DNA of 64,000 nucleotides from an uncultured Clostridia bacterium (GCA_934230325.1 CAKQEP010000003.1:62001-126000); one strand, 5' to 3'. Counted from the first letter of the stretch, positions 24,062 to 33,012 are shown. Made by a program: numbers and translations. Notes: generated by a model not told the origin, from the sequence alone.

Positions 24062-24715
24062 TTAGCTCGCTCTGTGATATCCCGTCGCAGCGTACTCCAC
24101 CCACTCGCCTATGTTGACGGCGTGGTCGCCTATCCTTTCCAGATACTTTGCTATCATCATAAACAATATCGCTTGGTCGGCGTTGTCGGGGTTTTGTTTG
24201 ATGAGGTTTACGAGTTCTTGTTTGACGGTTTCAAACAACTCGTCAACTCTGTCGTCGCGTTTTTCCAGCCCGCGCGCAACGTCAACGTCGCGGTTGATGT
24301 AACTGTTTACTCCGTCGCGCACCATACCGATGACGAGTTTTGCCATCATTTCTATGTGTTCCGGCTCTTTGATAAACTTTTGGTTGCCAAACTGCAACGA
24401 TATTTCCGATATGTCCGCCGCCTGATCCGCTATGCGTTCGAGGTCGGTTATCATTTTGAGAGCCGCCGATACGTCCCTAAAATCGCTCGCGACGGGATGC
24501 TCCATAAGCAGAATCTTTAAACAATCCTGCTCGATTTCCCGCTCTGCCCTGTCAATCTGTTTGTCTTCCCGCATAACTTCCAGCGCAAGGTCGTCATCGC
24601 GAAGTTTAAGCGCGTTTATCGATTTTTCTATCGCCATTTGCGCGGCGTGGCACATATCGATAAGTTTGTTTAAAACGAGAGAAAGTTCTTTTTCGTATTT
24701 GTTTCTTATGCTCAT
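24062..24715 (-). CDS. phoU: Phosphate transport regulator PhoU
   Basis: Cytoplasmic helical protein, 217 residues, with two tandem PhoU bundles (about 10-100 and 115-205) bearing the metal-binding E/DxxxD patterns (EVMREDKQIDRAER and GLEKRDDRVDEL). It links the Pst transporter to inhibition of PhoR signalling when phosphate is plentiful. The gene lies between pstB and phoB as expected. The ATG at 24715 has GGAG unusually far upstream (about 16 bases); a TTGAAA-N17-TATACT pair ends directly at the ATG, probably by chance. Confidence 0.93.
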   Translation of the reverse strand: MSIRNKYEKELSLVLNKLIDMCHAAQMAIEKSINALKLRDDDLALEVMREDKQIDRAEREIEQDCLKILLMEHPVASDFRDVSAALKMITDLERIADQAADISEISLQFGNQKFIKEPEHIEMMAKLVIGMVRDGVNSYINRDVDVARGLEKRDDRVDELFETVKQELVNLIKQNPDNADQAILFMMIAKYLERIGDHAVNIGEWVEYAATGYHRAS

Positions 24716-24754
24716 AGTATAACTTATTGCACTCCTTTTTTCAAGCGTTTTTTA

Positions 24755-25543
24755 TCAACCGAATCTTCCCGTGATATAGTTTTCCGTGCGTTGGTCGTCG
24801 GGAGCGGAAAAAATCTTTTCCGTATCGCCGTACTCGACGAGTTCGCCCAACAAAAAGAACGCCGTTTTGTCCGCTATTCTCGTCGCTTGTTGCATATTGT
24901 GCGTGACAATGACGATGGTGACGCTCTTTTTGAGTTGCTCCATCAATTCCTCTATTTTGCCTGTGGATATGGGATCGAGCGCAGAAGTCGGCTCGTCCAT
25001 AAGTATTATTTTGGGGTCCGCCGCCAAAGCGCGGGCTATGCACAATCTCTGTTGCTGACCGCCCGACAACCCCAACGCGGATTTGTCAAGACGGTTTTTG
25101 AGTTCTTCCCACATACACGCGTCGCGCAAAGATTTTTCTACTATTTCGTCGAGTTTTTGACGGGAATGTATCCCTAAAGTTCGCGGCCCGTACGCTATGT
25201 TGTCGTACACGCTCATAGGAAACGGGTTTGGCTTTTGAAAAACCATTCCTACGTTGCGACGTAATGCGTTTACGTCCGTTTTGCCGTAAACGTCAATTTC
25301 GCCTATCTTAAACTCGCCTTGTATCTTGCAATCTTCGATAAGGTCGTTCATGCGGTTGAAACATTTTAAAAAAGTGGATTTTCCGCAACCCGACGGCCCG
25401 ATAAACGCCGTGACCTTGCGGGAAGGTATCTCGACGCTTATGTTCTTTAACGCCTGAAAGTCGCCGTACCAAAGATTAGCGTTTTTTACCGATATGTTCT
25501 GCCCGAATTCTACGGGGATTTCTGCCTTAGTTTTAGTTTTCAT
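24755..25543 (-). CDS. pstB: Phosphate ABC transporter ATP-binding protein
   Basis: ATPase subunit of the high-affinity phosphate importer, 262 residues. Walker A GPSGCGKST, signature LSGGQQQRL, Walker B IILMDEPTSALD and switch His in VIVTHNMQQA are intact, and the sequence between is typical of PstB (FNRMNDLI, FQKPNPFPMSVYDNIAYGPR). The start is ATG 25543 inside the end of the pstCA gene (11-base overlap); a longer frame to 25597 is an artefact. It works with the single-chain permease encoded just upstream. Confidence 0.95.
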   Translation of the reverse strand: MKTKTKAEIPVEFGQNISVKNANLWYGDFQALKNISVEIPSRKVTAFIGPSGCGKSTFLKCFNRMNDLIEDCKIQGEFKIGEIDVYGKTDVNALRRNVGMVFQKPNPFPMSVYDNIAYGPRTLGIHSRQKLDEIVEKSLRDACMWEELKNRLDKSALGLSGGQQQRLCIARALAADPKIILMDEPTSALDPISTGKIEELMEQLKKSVTIVIVTHNMQQATRIADKTAFFLLGELVEYGDTEKIFSAPDDQRTENYITGRFG

Positions 25544-27410
25544 GAGTACCGCCTTTGAGTTTTTTTGAAAGTTTTGAGCCGATAACCTCCGCCGCAAAGT
25601 TCAACAACAATACTACTACGATTAGTATTACCGCCGTTGCGTAGGCTTGCTCCATATACCACCCTTCGCCCGATAATTTGTACAACGCCACCGCAAGCGT
25701 CGCGCCGCCGTCGGTGAGTTTTGTAGGCGTTGCGTTTATTACCGAACCCATAGTGTACAGGAAGGGCGCGGATTCGCTTACTACTCTGCCCATCGTCAAA
25801 ACGACTGCCGACAGTATTCCGGGCAAAGCCGACGGCAACACTACTTTGAGTATTGTGCGAAGTTTGCCTGCGCCCAAAGCAAGACTGCCTTCTCGTAGCG
25901 AGTCGGGAACGGACTTTAAACTTTCCTCCGTCGACCGAACGACGGTGGGCAACAACATCATACTTATCGTGCATACGCCCGCCAAAATGCAACTTTTACC
26001 GCCAAACAGCGGCACGAAAGTCAACATTCCAAACAATCCGTAAACGATAGAAGGAACGCCGCTCAACACATCTATAGACGCTCTCACCGCCCTGACCAAA
26101 AAACTGCGTTTTTTTGTGTATTCGTTTAAAAATATCGCCGTCATAACCCCTGTCGGAACAGCCACCGCAACGCTCAACAGTACCGCAAGCAAAGTTGTCA
26201 CGATAGCGGGAAAAACGGTTATTTTGCTGCTGCCAAACTCGTATTTACCCACCAGCAAATAGGGATTTTTGACAAGAAACGGCAACCCTTTTACCATAAT
26301 AAATCCTATCACCGTCAACAAAGTTACGCTTGCAAGCGCGCCCGCCGTAACGGACAAAATTTTGCCTATTTTAGGAGCGTTGATTTTGTAACCTATCGCG
26401 CCCAACCGGTCTTTTATCGCTTGGTTTAATTTGTTTAATCTGTCTTTTTTTGCAATTTTGCTTTCTTTGTCGCTCGTTGCGATATTTTCTTGTTGCGTTT
26501 TGTCCGTTTTAACCTTTTTTGCCGTTATTTTTTTGACGACGTTGCCGCTTACGGCGTTAAACAATAGGTTTATCAAAAGCACAAAAACCAACAGAATTAC
26601 ACCCGTCGCAATGAGCGCGCCTTCCTGCAATTCTCCTGCATAACCCATTTCCAACACGATGTTTGCCGTCATCACCCTAAAAGAACCAAACAGTCCGTCG
26701 GGATAGGCTACGGAGTTTCCCGCAACCATAACCACCGCCATCGTTTCTCCGAGAGCGCGCCCTACGCCCAAAACGAGCGACGCCGTTATTCCCGATTTTG
26801 CGGCGGGCGACATAACGCGAAATACCGTCTGACTGTGCGTTGCGCCCATAGCGACGGAACCTTCGTAAAAACTGCGCGGAACGGCTTCTAAACTCGTTTT
26901 TGACAGCGAAACGACGGTGGGCAGTATCATAATGCCCAAAATTATCGACGTTGCCAACAATCCGCTACCGTTGTTGGGCGCGACGGTAGCAAGTATCGGC
27001 AACAAAAACACTATCCCGAAAAATCCGTACACTACCGACGGAATCCCCGCAAGCAGATTTATCACCGACGACAACGCTTTTTTTAGTTTTTTGGGACAGA
27101 AAAAGGCAAGAAATACTGCCGTAAAATATCCCGAAACGCCGCCTATCAAAATCGCTCCCGCCGTTGCCGCAAGCGTTCCCGCTATCATTGTCAAAACTCC
27201 GTATTTTCCCGACGGGTTTGAGTAGGTTGCCTCTCTGTCCGGCGCCCATTTGTCGCCTAACAAAAAATCAAAAAATCCTATTTTGTTAAGCGCCGGCGCG
27301 CTTTTGACTATAAGAAAAACAAATATCGCAATGACGGAAATCGCGCAAACGATTGCCGCCATCGCAAATAAAGTCTTACCTATTTTGTCTTTGGTTTTGG
27401 TTGATATCAT
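25533..27410 (-). CDS. pstCA: Fused PstC-PstA phosphate permease
   Basis: A 625-residue membrane protein that contains both permease subunits of the Pst importer in one chain. The N-terminal half (about 1-290) is PstC-like, with the loop GIPSVVYGFFG and the ATPase-contact segment YEGSVAMGATHSQTVFRVM; the C-terminal half (about 345-620) is PstA-like, with GVPSIVYGLFG and LREGSLALGAGKLRTILKVVLP. A charged linker of about 55 residues, rich in Lys, Asp and Gln, joins them. No stop codon or ribosome-binding site separates the halves. Start ATG 27410 follows AAGGA. In most Firmicutes these are two genes. Confidence 0.9.
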   Translation of the reverse strand: MISTKTKDKIGKTLFAMAAIVCAISVIAIFVFLIVKSAPALNKIGFFDFLLGDKWAPDREATYSNPSGKYGVLTMIAGTLAATAGAILIGGVSGYFTAVFLAFFCPKKLKKALSSVINLLAGIPSVVYGFFGIVFLLPILATVAPNNGSGLLATSIILGIMILPTVVSLSKTSLEAVPRSFYEGSVAMGATHSQTVFRVMSPAAKSGITASLVLGVGRALGETMAVVMVAGNSVAYPDGLFGSFRVMTANIVLEMGYAGELQEGALIATGVILLVFVLLINLLFNAVSGNVVKKITAKKVKTDKTQQENIATSDKESKIAKKDRLNKLNQAIKDRLGAIGYKINAPKIGKILSVTAGALASVTLLTVIGFIMVKGLPFLVKNPYLLVGKYEFGSSKITVFPAIVTTLLAVLLSVAVAVPTGVMTAIFLNEYTKKRSFLVRAVRASIDVLSGVPSIVYGLFGMLTFVPLFGGKSCILAGVCTISMMLLPTVVRSTEESLKSVPDSLREGSLALGAGKLRTILKVVLPSALPGILSAVVLTMGRVVSESAPFLYTMGSVINATPTKLTDGGATLAVALYKLSGEGWYMEQAYATAVILIVVVLLLNFAAEVIGSKLSKKLKGGTHEN

Positions 27411-27482
27411 AAATTTTTCCTTGTTGATTGCCTCTTTTCTCCTTGACAAGAAGGTATCGGTAGTCTTTTTTTGCCCCCCGCA

Positions 27483-28433
27483 TTAAGCGTTTGCAAGTTG
27501 ACTGTATTTGGTAGTTTTGCCTGTGAATATATCGTAAAGTTGCGCCAAAGAAAGGTCTTTTACTATATCGTTGTCGGGATTTACGATTACCGCCACTGCG
27601 TCAAGACATACGTTAAAACTGTCTATCGCGTCTTTTTTGACCGCTGCGGAAGAAAGTCCTATTACGTCGCCGTTGGTATCTTTTTCTACCGCGCTGACGC
27701 CTTTTGACGAACCTTCCAACTCGATATTGAATATCGCCGTTGCGTCTACGTTGTACTGTTTGGCGTAGGCTTTTGCCACCGCGTAAATGAGTTTTTCCAT
27801 AGAAGTCGAGCCGCGTACTATTATTTTGTCCCCTGCGGGCAAAGTCGCTTGCTTGGTAAAGGTCGATACAGAGATGGGTGCGTAGCCTTCGTTTGCGCGC
27901 ATTGCGGGGTCTTTCAAAAATACCGTTCCGACGTCCTCGCTGTCGCAAATCGCCTCGATGGCGTCACTCTTTAAAAAGTTCAAAAAGTCTGCCGCAAGCG
28001 GGGTGAGCGCCTGCCCGTGTTTTGTCATAACCACAAACGGACGTTGAATCTTGTACGTTCCGTCAAGCACGCCGGCTTTGCTCGGAAGAATACCGCCTAC
28101 TTTGACTACCTTGACTCCTTCCCCTACCGAACCGAGAGAAACGTATCCGATAGCTTGCTTGTCCGACTGAACTTTTGTCACTACTGCGCCCGTCGTATTT
28201 AACACATCGGCTTTTTTGGTGGTGTAAAAAGTTTTTTCGCCGTTTACTTTTTCCATAAGAAAATGAGTGCCGTCAGTAACTACCGTGTCAAAAGCTTCGC
28301 GAGTACCGCTGCTGTTTTCTCTTGCCACTACCGTGATGTTTTTGTCGGGATTAAATTTTGCGCAACCTGTCAAAGCGCACGCCATAACTACCGACATACA
28401 AACTGCTAAAATTGCCATAAATGTTTTTTTCAT
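27483..28433 (-). CDS. pstS: Phosphate-binding lipoprotein PstS
   Basis: Solute-binding protein of the Pst importer, 316 residues. A lipoprotein signal peptide ends in LTGC, with the lipidated Cys at C24, so the protein should be attached to the outer face of the membrane. Two periplasmic-binding-protein lobes follow, with phosphate-contact stretches REN-SSGTR (about 39-46) and RGSTSMEKL (about 200). It is the first and most expressed gene of the operon, behind the Pho boxes at 28511-28593. A gap of 72 bases to pstCA carries no terminator. Confidence 0.93.
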   Translation of the reverse strand: MKKTFMAILAVCMSVVMACALTGCAKFNPDKNITVVARENSSGTREAFDTVVTDGTHFLMEKVNGEKTFYTTKKADVLNTTGAVVTKVQSDKQAIGYVSLGSVGEGVKVVKVGGILPSKAGVLDGTYKIQRPFVVMTKHGQALTPLAADFLNFLKSDAIEAICDSEDVGTVFLKDPAMRANEGYAPISVSTFTKQATLPAGDKIIVRGSTSMEKLIYAVAKAYAKQYNVDATAIFNIELEGSSKGVSAVEKDTNGDVIGLSSAAVKKDAIDSFNVCLDAVAVIVNPDNDIVKDLSLAQLYDIFTGKTTKYSQLANA

Positions 28434-28467
28434 AGTTTTTTATCTCCTTTTTGTTTTTTACACCCGT

Positions 28468-28496
28468 ATTGTATCATTGACAAAAAAAGCCTGCAA
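28468..28496 (-). promoter_or_regulatory. pstS promoter
   Basis: On the minus strand, TTGCAG (28496-28491), a 17-base spacer and TACAAT (28473-28468) lie about 35 bases before the pstS ATG. The Pho boxes end just upstream of the -35 element, the layout expected for activation by PhoB/PhoP. Confidence 0.7.
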
Positions 28497-28510
28497 TTTA
28501 CGTTTTGCAA

Positions 28511-28593
28511 ACTATTTGTAAACTCTTTGTAAACTTGCAAATTTACAATATACTATTTGTAAACTCTTTGTTAACTCGCAAATTTACAATTAT
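28511..28593 (-). promoter_or_regulatory. Duplicated Pho boxes upstream of pstS
   Basis: Two copies of a 41-base unit follow each other directly (28511-28551 and 28552-28592) with a few differences. On the minus strand each contains GTTTACA-type hexamers spaced 11 bases apart (GTTAACAAAGA, GTTTACAAATA in one; GTTTACAAAGA, GTTTACAAATA in the other), matching the PhoP-binding pattern of direct TTWACA repeats. Each unit also has a reversed TTGTAAATTTGC. Confidence 0.7.
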
Positions 28594-28642
28594 AATTTTT
28601 GCCTTTACGCATTTAGTAAAGTGCGTGTCAATACTGCCGTCT

Positions 28643-28739
28643 GCATAAGGTTCGCTTCCGCGAGATTGCCACAGCGTAAATTTTTATTTATAAGGTTAAA
28701 TTTAAAAAAGCCAAAAATTTACGCTTCGCAATGACATTT
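28643..28739. repeat. Dispersed inverted-repeat element, copy 1
   Basis: The element starts gcataaggttcgcttccgcg, continues agattgccac and ends gcaatgaca. Its core is an inverted repeat with arms gcgtaaattttt (28674-28685) and aaaaatttacgc (28713-28724), plus outer attgc/gcaat pairs. Related copies lie at 59220-59390 and 59421-59556. A short relic (tgtcattgc) is at 28835. Confidence 0.65.
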
Positions 28740-28873
28740 TAACGATAGCTACGCAAAAGTACTCACTACTTGCAAAGTATAAAGTAATATTTTATATATA
28801 AGCGAAAGTGTTTTAGCGTGGCTGTTTTTTAAAGTGTCATTGCAAAACCAAATTTAAAGTAAAAAAATAAAGC

Positions 28874-28908
28874 AAAAAAAAGACTGCTTTAAAAAGCAGT
28901 CTTTTTTT
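28874..28908 (-). terminator. Terminator of the tuf operon
   Basis: A 13-base perfect stem (aaaaaaagactgc and its complement) with a 9-base loop and T7 runs on both strands, 32 bases after the tuf stop codon. Confidence 0.85.
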
Positions 28909-28939
28909 AAAGGATATGAGAATACATAAAATTGCTTAA

Positions 28940-30148
28940 TTAGTTAAGAATTTTGGTAACAACACCGGAACCAACCGTTCTGCCGCCTTCACGGATAGCA
29001 AATCTCAAACCTTCCTCGATAGCAATCGGGGTGATAAGTTTGACGGTGATGGTCGTGTTGTCGCCGGGCATAATCATTTCCGTGCCTTTATCAAGTTCTA
29101 TACTGCCGGTAACGTCGGTTGTACGGAAGTAGAACTGAGGACGATATCCGTTGAAGAACGGGCTGTGACGTCCGCCTTCCTCTTGCTTAAGGACGTAAAT
29201 TTGTGCTTGGAAGTCCTTGTGAGGATGAATCGTACCGGGTTTAGCGATAACTTGTCCTCTTTCGACGTCTGTTCTTTGCAGACCGCGAAGCAACAAACCA
29301 ACGTTGTCGCCTGCGTATGCAACGTCAAGCAGTTTGCGGAACATTTCTACGCCGGTAACGACGGACTTTTTAACTTCGTCTTCCAGACCTACGATTTCTA
29401 CGGGGTCAAGGGGTTTGATTTCGCCACGTTCTACTCTGCCGGTAGCGACAGTGCCACGACCGGTGATGGTGAACACGTCTTCTACAGGCATAAGGAAGGG
29501 TTTTTCGTTGTCACGTTGCGGAGTAGGAATGTACTCGTCAACGACGTTCATAAGTTCCTTAATGCAGTCAAAGCGAGGATCGTCGATGGGAGCGCCTGCA
29601 ATGGCTGCGTCCATAGCGACCTTTGCGCTACCTTTAACGATAGGAATGGTGTCGCCGGGGAAGTCGTACTTGCTAAGAAGTTCTCTTACTTCCATCTCGA
29701 CCAACTCGATAAGTTCGGGGTCGTCAACGAGGTCGGTTTTGTTGAGGAACACGACGATGTAAGGAACGTTAACCTGTCTTGCAAGAAGGATATGTTCACG
29801 AGTTTGGGGCATCGGACCGTCAGCGGCGGAAACGACGAGGATTGCGCCGTCCATTTGCGCTGCGCCGGTAATCATGTTTTTAACGTAGTCGGCGTGGCCG
29901 GGGCAGTCAACGTGAGCATAGTGACGTTTGTCTGTTTGATATTCTACGTGAGCGGTGTTGATTGTGATACCACGAGCCTTCTCTTCGGGCGCTTTGTCGA
30001 TTTGGTCATAACGCATAACTTCCGCTTTGCCTTGCATAGCCATAACCATTGTGATAGCAGCCGTCAACGTGGTTTTACCGTGATCGACGTGACCGATAGT
30101 ACCGATATTGACGTGGGGCTTACTTCTGTCAAATTTTTGTTTTGCCAT
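28940..30148 (-). CDS. tuf: Elongation factor Tu
   Basis: GTPase that delivers aminoacyl-tRNA to the ribosome, 402 residues. G1 GHVDHGKT (19-26), effector region RGITINTAHVEY, G3 DCPGHADYV with the catalytic His, G4 NKTD and G5 GSAKVA are intact; domains 2 and 3 follow (KPFLMPVEDVFTITGRGTVATGRVERG and the C-terminal VGSGVVTKIL). It is the last gene of the str cluster and also has its own strong promoter after fusA. The start ATG 30148 has TTGGAGG. Confidence 0.98.
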   Translation of the reverse strand: MAKQKFDRSKPHVNIGTIGHVDHGKTTLTAAITMVMAMQGKAEVMRYDQIDKAPEEKARGITINTAHVEYQTDKRHYAHVDCPGHADYVKNMITGAAQMDGAILVVSAADGPMPQTREHILLARQVNVPYIVVFLNKTDLVDDPELIELVEMEVRELLSKYDFPGDTIPIVKGSAKVAMDAAIAGAPIDDPRFDCIKELMNVVDEYIPTPQRDNEKPFLMPVEDVFTITGRGTVATGRVERGEIKPLDPVEIVGLEDEVKKSVVTGVEMFRKLLDVAYAGDNVGLLLRGLQRTDVERGQVIAKPGTIHPHKDFQAQIYVLKQEEGGRHSPFFNGYRPQFYFRTTDVTGSIELDKGTEMIMPGDNTTITVKLITPIAIEEGLRFAIREGGRTVGSGVVTKILN

Positions 30149-30207
30149 TTTGAGTTTCCTCCAATAAATTTTCTTTTTTTAATTTCGCCTGTTACTTAGC
30201 GTAACAT

Positions 30208-30236
30208 ATTATAATATACTTTTGCTGTTTTTGCAA
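30208..30236 (-). promoter_or_regulatory. Internal promoter of tuf
   Basis: On the minus strand, TTGCAA (30236-30231), a 17-base spacer and TATAAT (30213-30208) form a strong sigma-A promoter between fusA and tuf, giving extra EF-Tu expression. A small hairpin (gttac ttagc gtaac) follows in the leader. Confidence 0.75.
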
Positions 30237-30262
30237 GTTTTTTAAAACATATTTAAAAAAAC

Positions 30263-32347
30263 TTACTTTTTACCCGTTAATTTTTCCGCCAAAGACTTGG
30301 GTAACTCGTCATAATGGTCGAATTGCATAGAGAAATTGCCGCGTCCTTGCGTTTTGCTACGCAAATCCGTCGCATAGCCAAACATCTCGGACAAAGGAAT
30401 ATAAGCGTTTACCGCCTGAATACCGTTGCGGGGTTCTATACCCAAAACATTGCCGCGACGGGAAGAAATGTCCCCCATAACGTCGCCGAGATACTCGTCG
30501 GGCATAGTGACTTCTACCTTCATCATCGGTTCCAACAGTACGGGGTTTGCTTTTGCGCAACCGTCTTTAAACGCCATACTACCCGCGATTTTAAACGCCA
30601 TTTCCGACGAGTCGACTTCGTGATAACTGCCGTCGTAAACGGTAGCGCGGAAGTCAACGACTTCGTACCCTGCAAGCACGCCGCTTTTGGCTGCTGCCTG
30701 AATACCTTGATTGATGGGTTGAATGTACTCTTTGGGTATGCATCCGCCGACGGTTTCGTCCACAAACTCGTATCCAGTGCCTGCGGGCAACGGCTCAAGA
30801 CGCAAACGGCAGTGTCCGTATTGACCTTTGCCGCCGCTTTGTCTGACGTATTTGCCCTCGCACTCGACGGTTTTGCGAATGGTTTCTCTATAACTGACTT
30901 GCGGTTTGCCTACGTTTGCCTCCACCTTAAACTCTCTCAACAGTCTGTCTACGATAATTTCGAGGTGAAGTTCTCCCATACCGGCTATTATGGTTTGTCC
31001 CGTTTCCTGATCGGTATAAGTCTTGAATGTGGGGTCTTCCTCCGCGAGTTTTGCGAGAGCGATGCCCATTTTTTCCTGACCTTGCTTTGTTTTTGGCTCT
31101 ATTGCCACTTTGATGACGGGATCGGGAAACACCATATTTTCCAACACTATCGGGGCTTTTTCGTCACAAAGAGTGTCGCCCGTCGTAGTGTCTTTTAAAC
31201 CTACCAACGCAACGATTTCTCCTGCGTAAGTTTCCTCGATTTCGGTGCGTTGAGCAGAGTGCATTTGCAAAATTTTGCTTATACGTTCTCTCCTGCCCTT
31301 TACCGAGTTGTAAACGTAAGTGCCGCTTTTGAGCGTGCCGCTGTATACTCTGCAATAAGCAAGTTTGCCGACAAAGGGGTCGGAAACGATTTTAAACGCC
31401 AACCCGCTAAACGGCTCGTCGTCGCCGGTTTTGCGAACGAGAACTTTGTTTGCGTCGTCGGGATCAAATCCCGTCACGTGGTCCACGTCTACGGGCGACG
31501 GCAAATACGCCGTTATTGCGTCGAGCAACAGTTGTATGCCCTTGTTTTTGTAAGCGGTGCCGCACAAGACGGGGTTGACTTCCAACTTGATTACCGCGTC
31601 GCGGATACCAGATTTGAGTTCTTCCTCCGTGAGACGCTCGCCGCTCAAAAACTTTTCCATCAAGACGTCGTCGCGACCTGCGATAAACTCCTCCAACTCG
31701 TCGTGGCAGCGTTGCGCTTGCTCAACGAGGTTTGCGGGGATTTCTCGCACTTCTACCGCGCCTTGATTGTCTGTGTAATAGTACGCCTTCATTTTGACGA
31801 CATCTACGATACCTTCAAAAGATTCCTCCTTGCCGATAGGCAGTTGGATAGGCATGGCGTTTGCCTTTAAACGATTGCGAATCATGGATACGACGTTTAA
31901 AAAATTTGCGCCGTTGATATCCATTTTGTTGACAAAGGCTATACGCGGTACCTTGTACTTTGTGGCTTGGTGCCACACAGTTTCGGATTGAGGCTCTACT
32001 CCGCCCTTTGCGCAAAAGACTGCTACCGCGCCGTCTAATACGCGCAAACTGCGTTCTACCTCTACAGTAAAGTCCACGTGTCCGGGTGTGTCGATAAGGT
32101 TTATGCGATAATCGACGCCGTTGTCGGAGTTTACCCAGTGAACGGTAGTAGCCGCGCTTGCGATGGTAATACCACGCTCCTGCTCCTGCTCCATACTGTC
32201 CATGACGGCGGTTCCCTCGTGAACTTCGCCCATTTTACGCGTTTTTCCGGTAAAAAAGAGTATCCTTTCGCTCGTAGTGGTTTTACCCGCGTCTATGTGT
32301 GCCATTATCCCTATATTACGCACGTTTTGCAAAGGATATTGTCTCAT
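30263..32347 (-). CDS. fusA: Elongation factor G
   Basis: Translocase GTPase, 694 residues, normal for bacterial EF-G. G1 AHIDAGKT (16-23), G2 RGITIASAATT, G3 DTPGHVDFT, G4 NKMD are intact, followed by domains II-V (domain IV GKGQYGHCRL, domain V SRRGNVLGIEPRNG). It sits between rpsG and tuf in the str cluster. ATG 32347 with AGGAGT upstream; 24 bases separate it from rpsG. Confidence 0.98.
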   Translation of the reverse strand: MRQYPLQNVRNIGIMAHIDAGKTTTSERILFFTGKTRKMGEVHEGTAVMDSMEQEQERGITIASAATTVHWVNSDNGVDYRINLIDTPGHVDFTVEVERSLRVLDGAVAVFCAKGGVEPQSETVWHQATKYKVPRIAFVNKMDINGANFLNVVSMIRNRLKANAMPIQLPIGKEESFEGIVDVVKMKAYYYTDNQGAVEVREIPANLVEQAQRCHDELEEFIAGRDDVLMEKFLSGERLTEEELKSGIRDAVIKLEVNPVLCGTAYKNKGIQLLLDAITAYLPSPVDVDHVTGFDPDDANKVLVRKTGDDEPFSGLAFKIVSDPFVGKLAYCRVYSGTLKSGTYVYNSVKGRRERISKILQMHSAQRTEIEETYAGEIVALVGLKDTTTGDTLCDEKAPIVLENMVFPDPVIKVAIEPKTKQGQEKMGIALAKLAEEDPTFKTYTDQETGQTIIAGMGELHLEIIVDRLLREFKVEANVGKPQVSYRETIRKTVECEGKYVRQSGGKGQYGHCRLRLEPLPAGTGYEFVDETVGGCIPKEYIQPINQGIQAAAKSGVLAGYEVVDFRATVYDGSYHEVDSSEMAFKIAGSMAFKDGCAKANPVLLEPMMKVEVTMPDEYLGDVMGDISSRRGNVLGIEPRNGIQAVNAYIPLSEMFGYATDLRSKTQGRGNFSMQFDHYDELPKSLAEKLTGKK

Positions 32348-32371
32348 TAAGTTTACTCCTGTTTACTGAAA

Positions 32372-32842
32372 TTACCAACGATAATGAGCAAACGCTCTGT
32401 TGGCCTCTGCCATACGGTGGACGTCTTCCTTCTTTTTGAAAGCGCCGCCGGTGCTGTTGTAAGCGTCCATAAGTTCGCCCGCCAAACGAGAACACATATC
32501 GCGTTCGCTGCGGTTGCGAGCGTAGGACACAAGCCATCTGATAGCCAAAGTCTGACGTCTTTCCGGTCTGATTTCCATAGGCACTTGATAGTTGCTGCCG
32601 CCTACTCTCCTTGCTTTTACCTCCAACAAAGGCATGATGTTGTTCATTGCTTGATTAAACACGTCCATAGGCTCGGCGTTCATTTTTTCTTTAATGATAT
32701 CAAACGCGCCGTAGACTATTTCCTGCGCCAAACCTTTTTTGCCGTCCAACATAACTTGGTTTACCACTTTTGTCACGACTTTGCTGTTGTATACGGGATC
32801 GGGAAGAACGTCCCTCTTGGGTACGCCACTTCTTCTTGGCAT
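32372..32842 (-). CDS. rpsG: 30S ribosomal protein S7
   Basis: Primary 16S rRNA-binding protein of the small-subunit head, 156 residues. The typical opening PRRSGVPKRDVLPDP and the middle RRVGGSNYQVPMEI are visible, and the end NRAFAHYRW is the family terminus. It also represses its own operon in many bacteria by binding the S12-S7 intercistronic region, which here is 170 bases long and structured (32882-32997). ATG 32842, ribosome-binding site AAGGAGG. Confidence 0.97.
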   Translation of the reverse strand: MPRRSGVPKRDVLPDPVYNSKVVTKVVNQVMLDGKKGLAQEIVYGAFDIIKEKMNAEPMDVFNQAMNNIMPLLEVKARRVGGSNYQVPMEIRPERRQTLAIRWLVSYARNRSERDMCSRLAGELMDAYNSTGGAFKKKEDVHRMAEANRAFAHYRW

Positions 32843-32881
32843 AATTGTTTACCTCCTTGTAATTTTTGTTTGTCCTTTTTT

Positions 32882-32997
32882 ACAGCTAACTCAACGATAT
32901 AACGATATCGGAGAACCTTCTGACGCTCCGAACAACGGAACGCATACTGCCGAATGGCGGGAGAAACAAAAATTTCGTCCGACCAATCAAAAGCTGT
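32882..32997 (-). promoter_or_regulatory. rpsL-rpsG intercistronic region, possible S7 target
   Basis: The space between rpsL and rpsG is unusually long. Complementary hexamers acagct (32882) and agctgt (32992) could close a domain of about 105 bases that contains further paired segments (cggag/ctccg). In E. coli S7 binds such a region for feedback; the same is inferred here. Confidence 0.35.
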
Positions 32998-33012
32998 AAT
33001 CACGTTTTGTCC

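Larger units (their letters stand above)
28434..28939. other. Intergenic region between tuf and pstS
   Basis: There is no gene. From right to left on the minus strand it holds the tuf terminator (28874-28908), a partial copy and a full copy of a dispersed inverted-repeat element (about 28643-28855), the duplicated Pho boxes (28511-28593) and the pstS promoter (28468-28496). The remainder near 28740-28830 is AT-rich without obvious structure. Confidence 0.7.

Noticed and set aside
24716..24744. Promoter TTGAAA-N17-TATACT before phoU
   Set aside because: The -10 box touches the phoU ATG, so transcription would begin inside the gene; it is probably chance in AT-rich DNA.
28511..28592. CRISPR-like repeats
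   Set aside because: There are only two directly adjacent 41-base units without spacers; they are Pho boxes. The 10183-10290 array likewise has no spacers and there are no cas genes.
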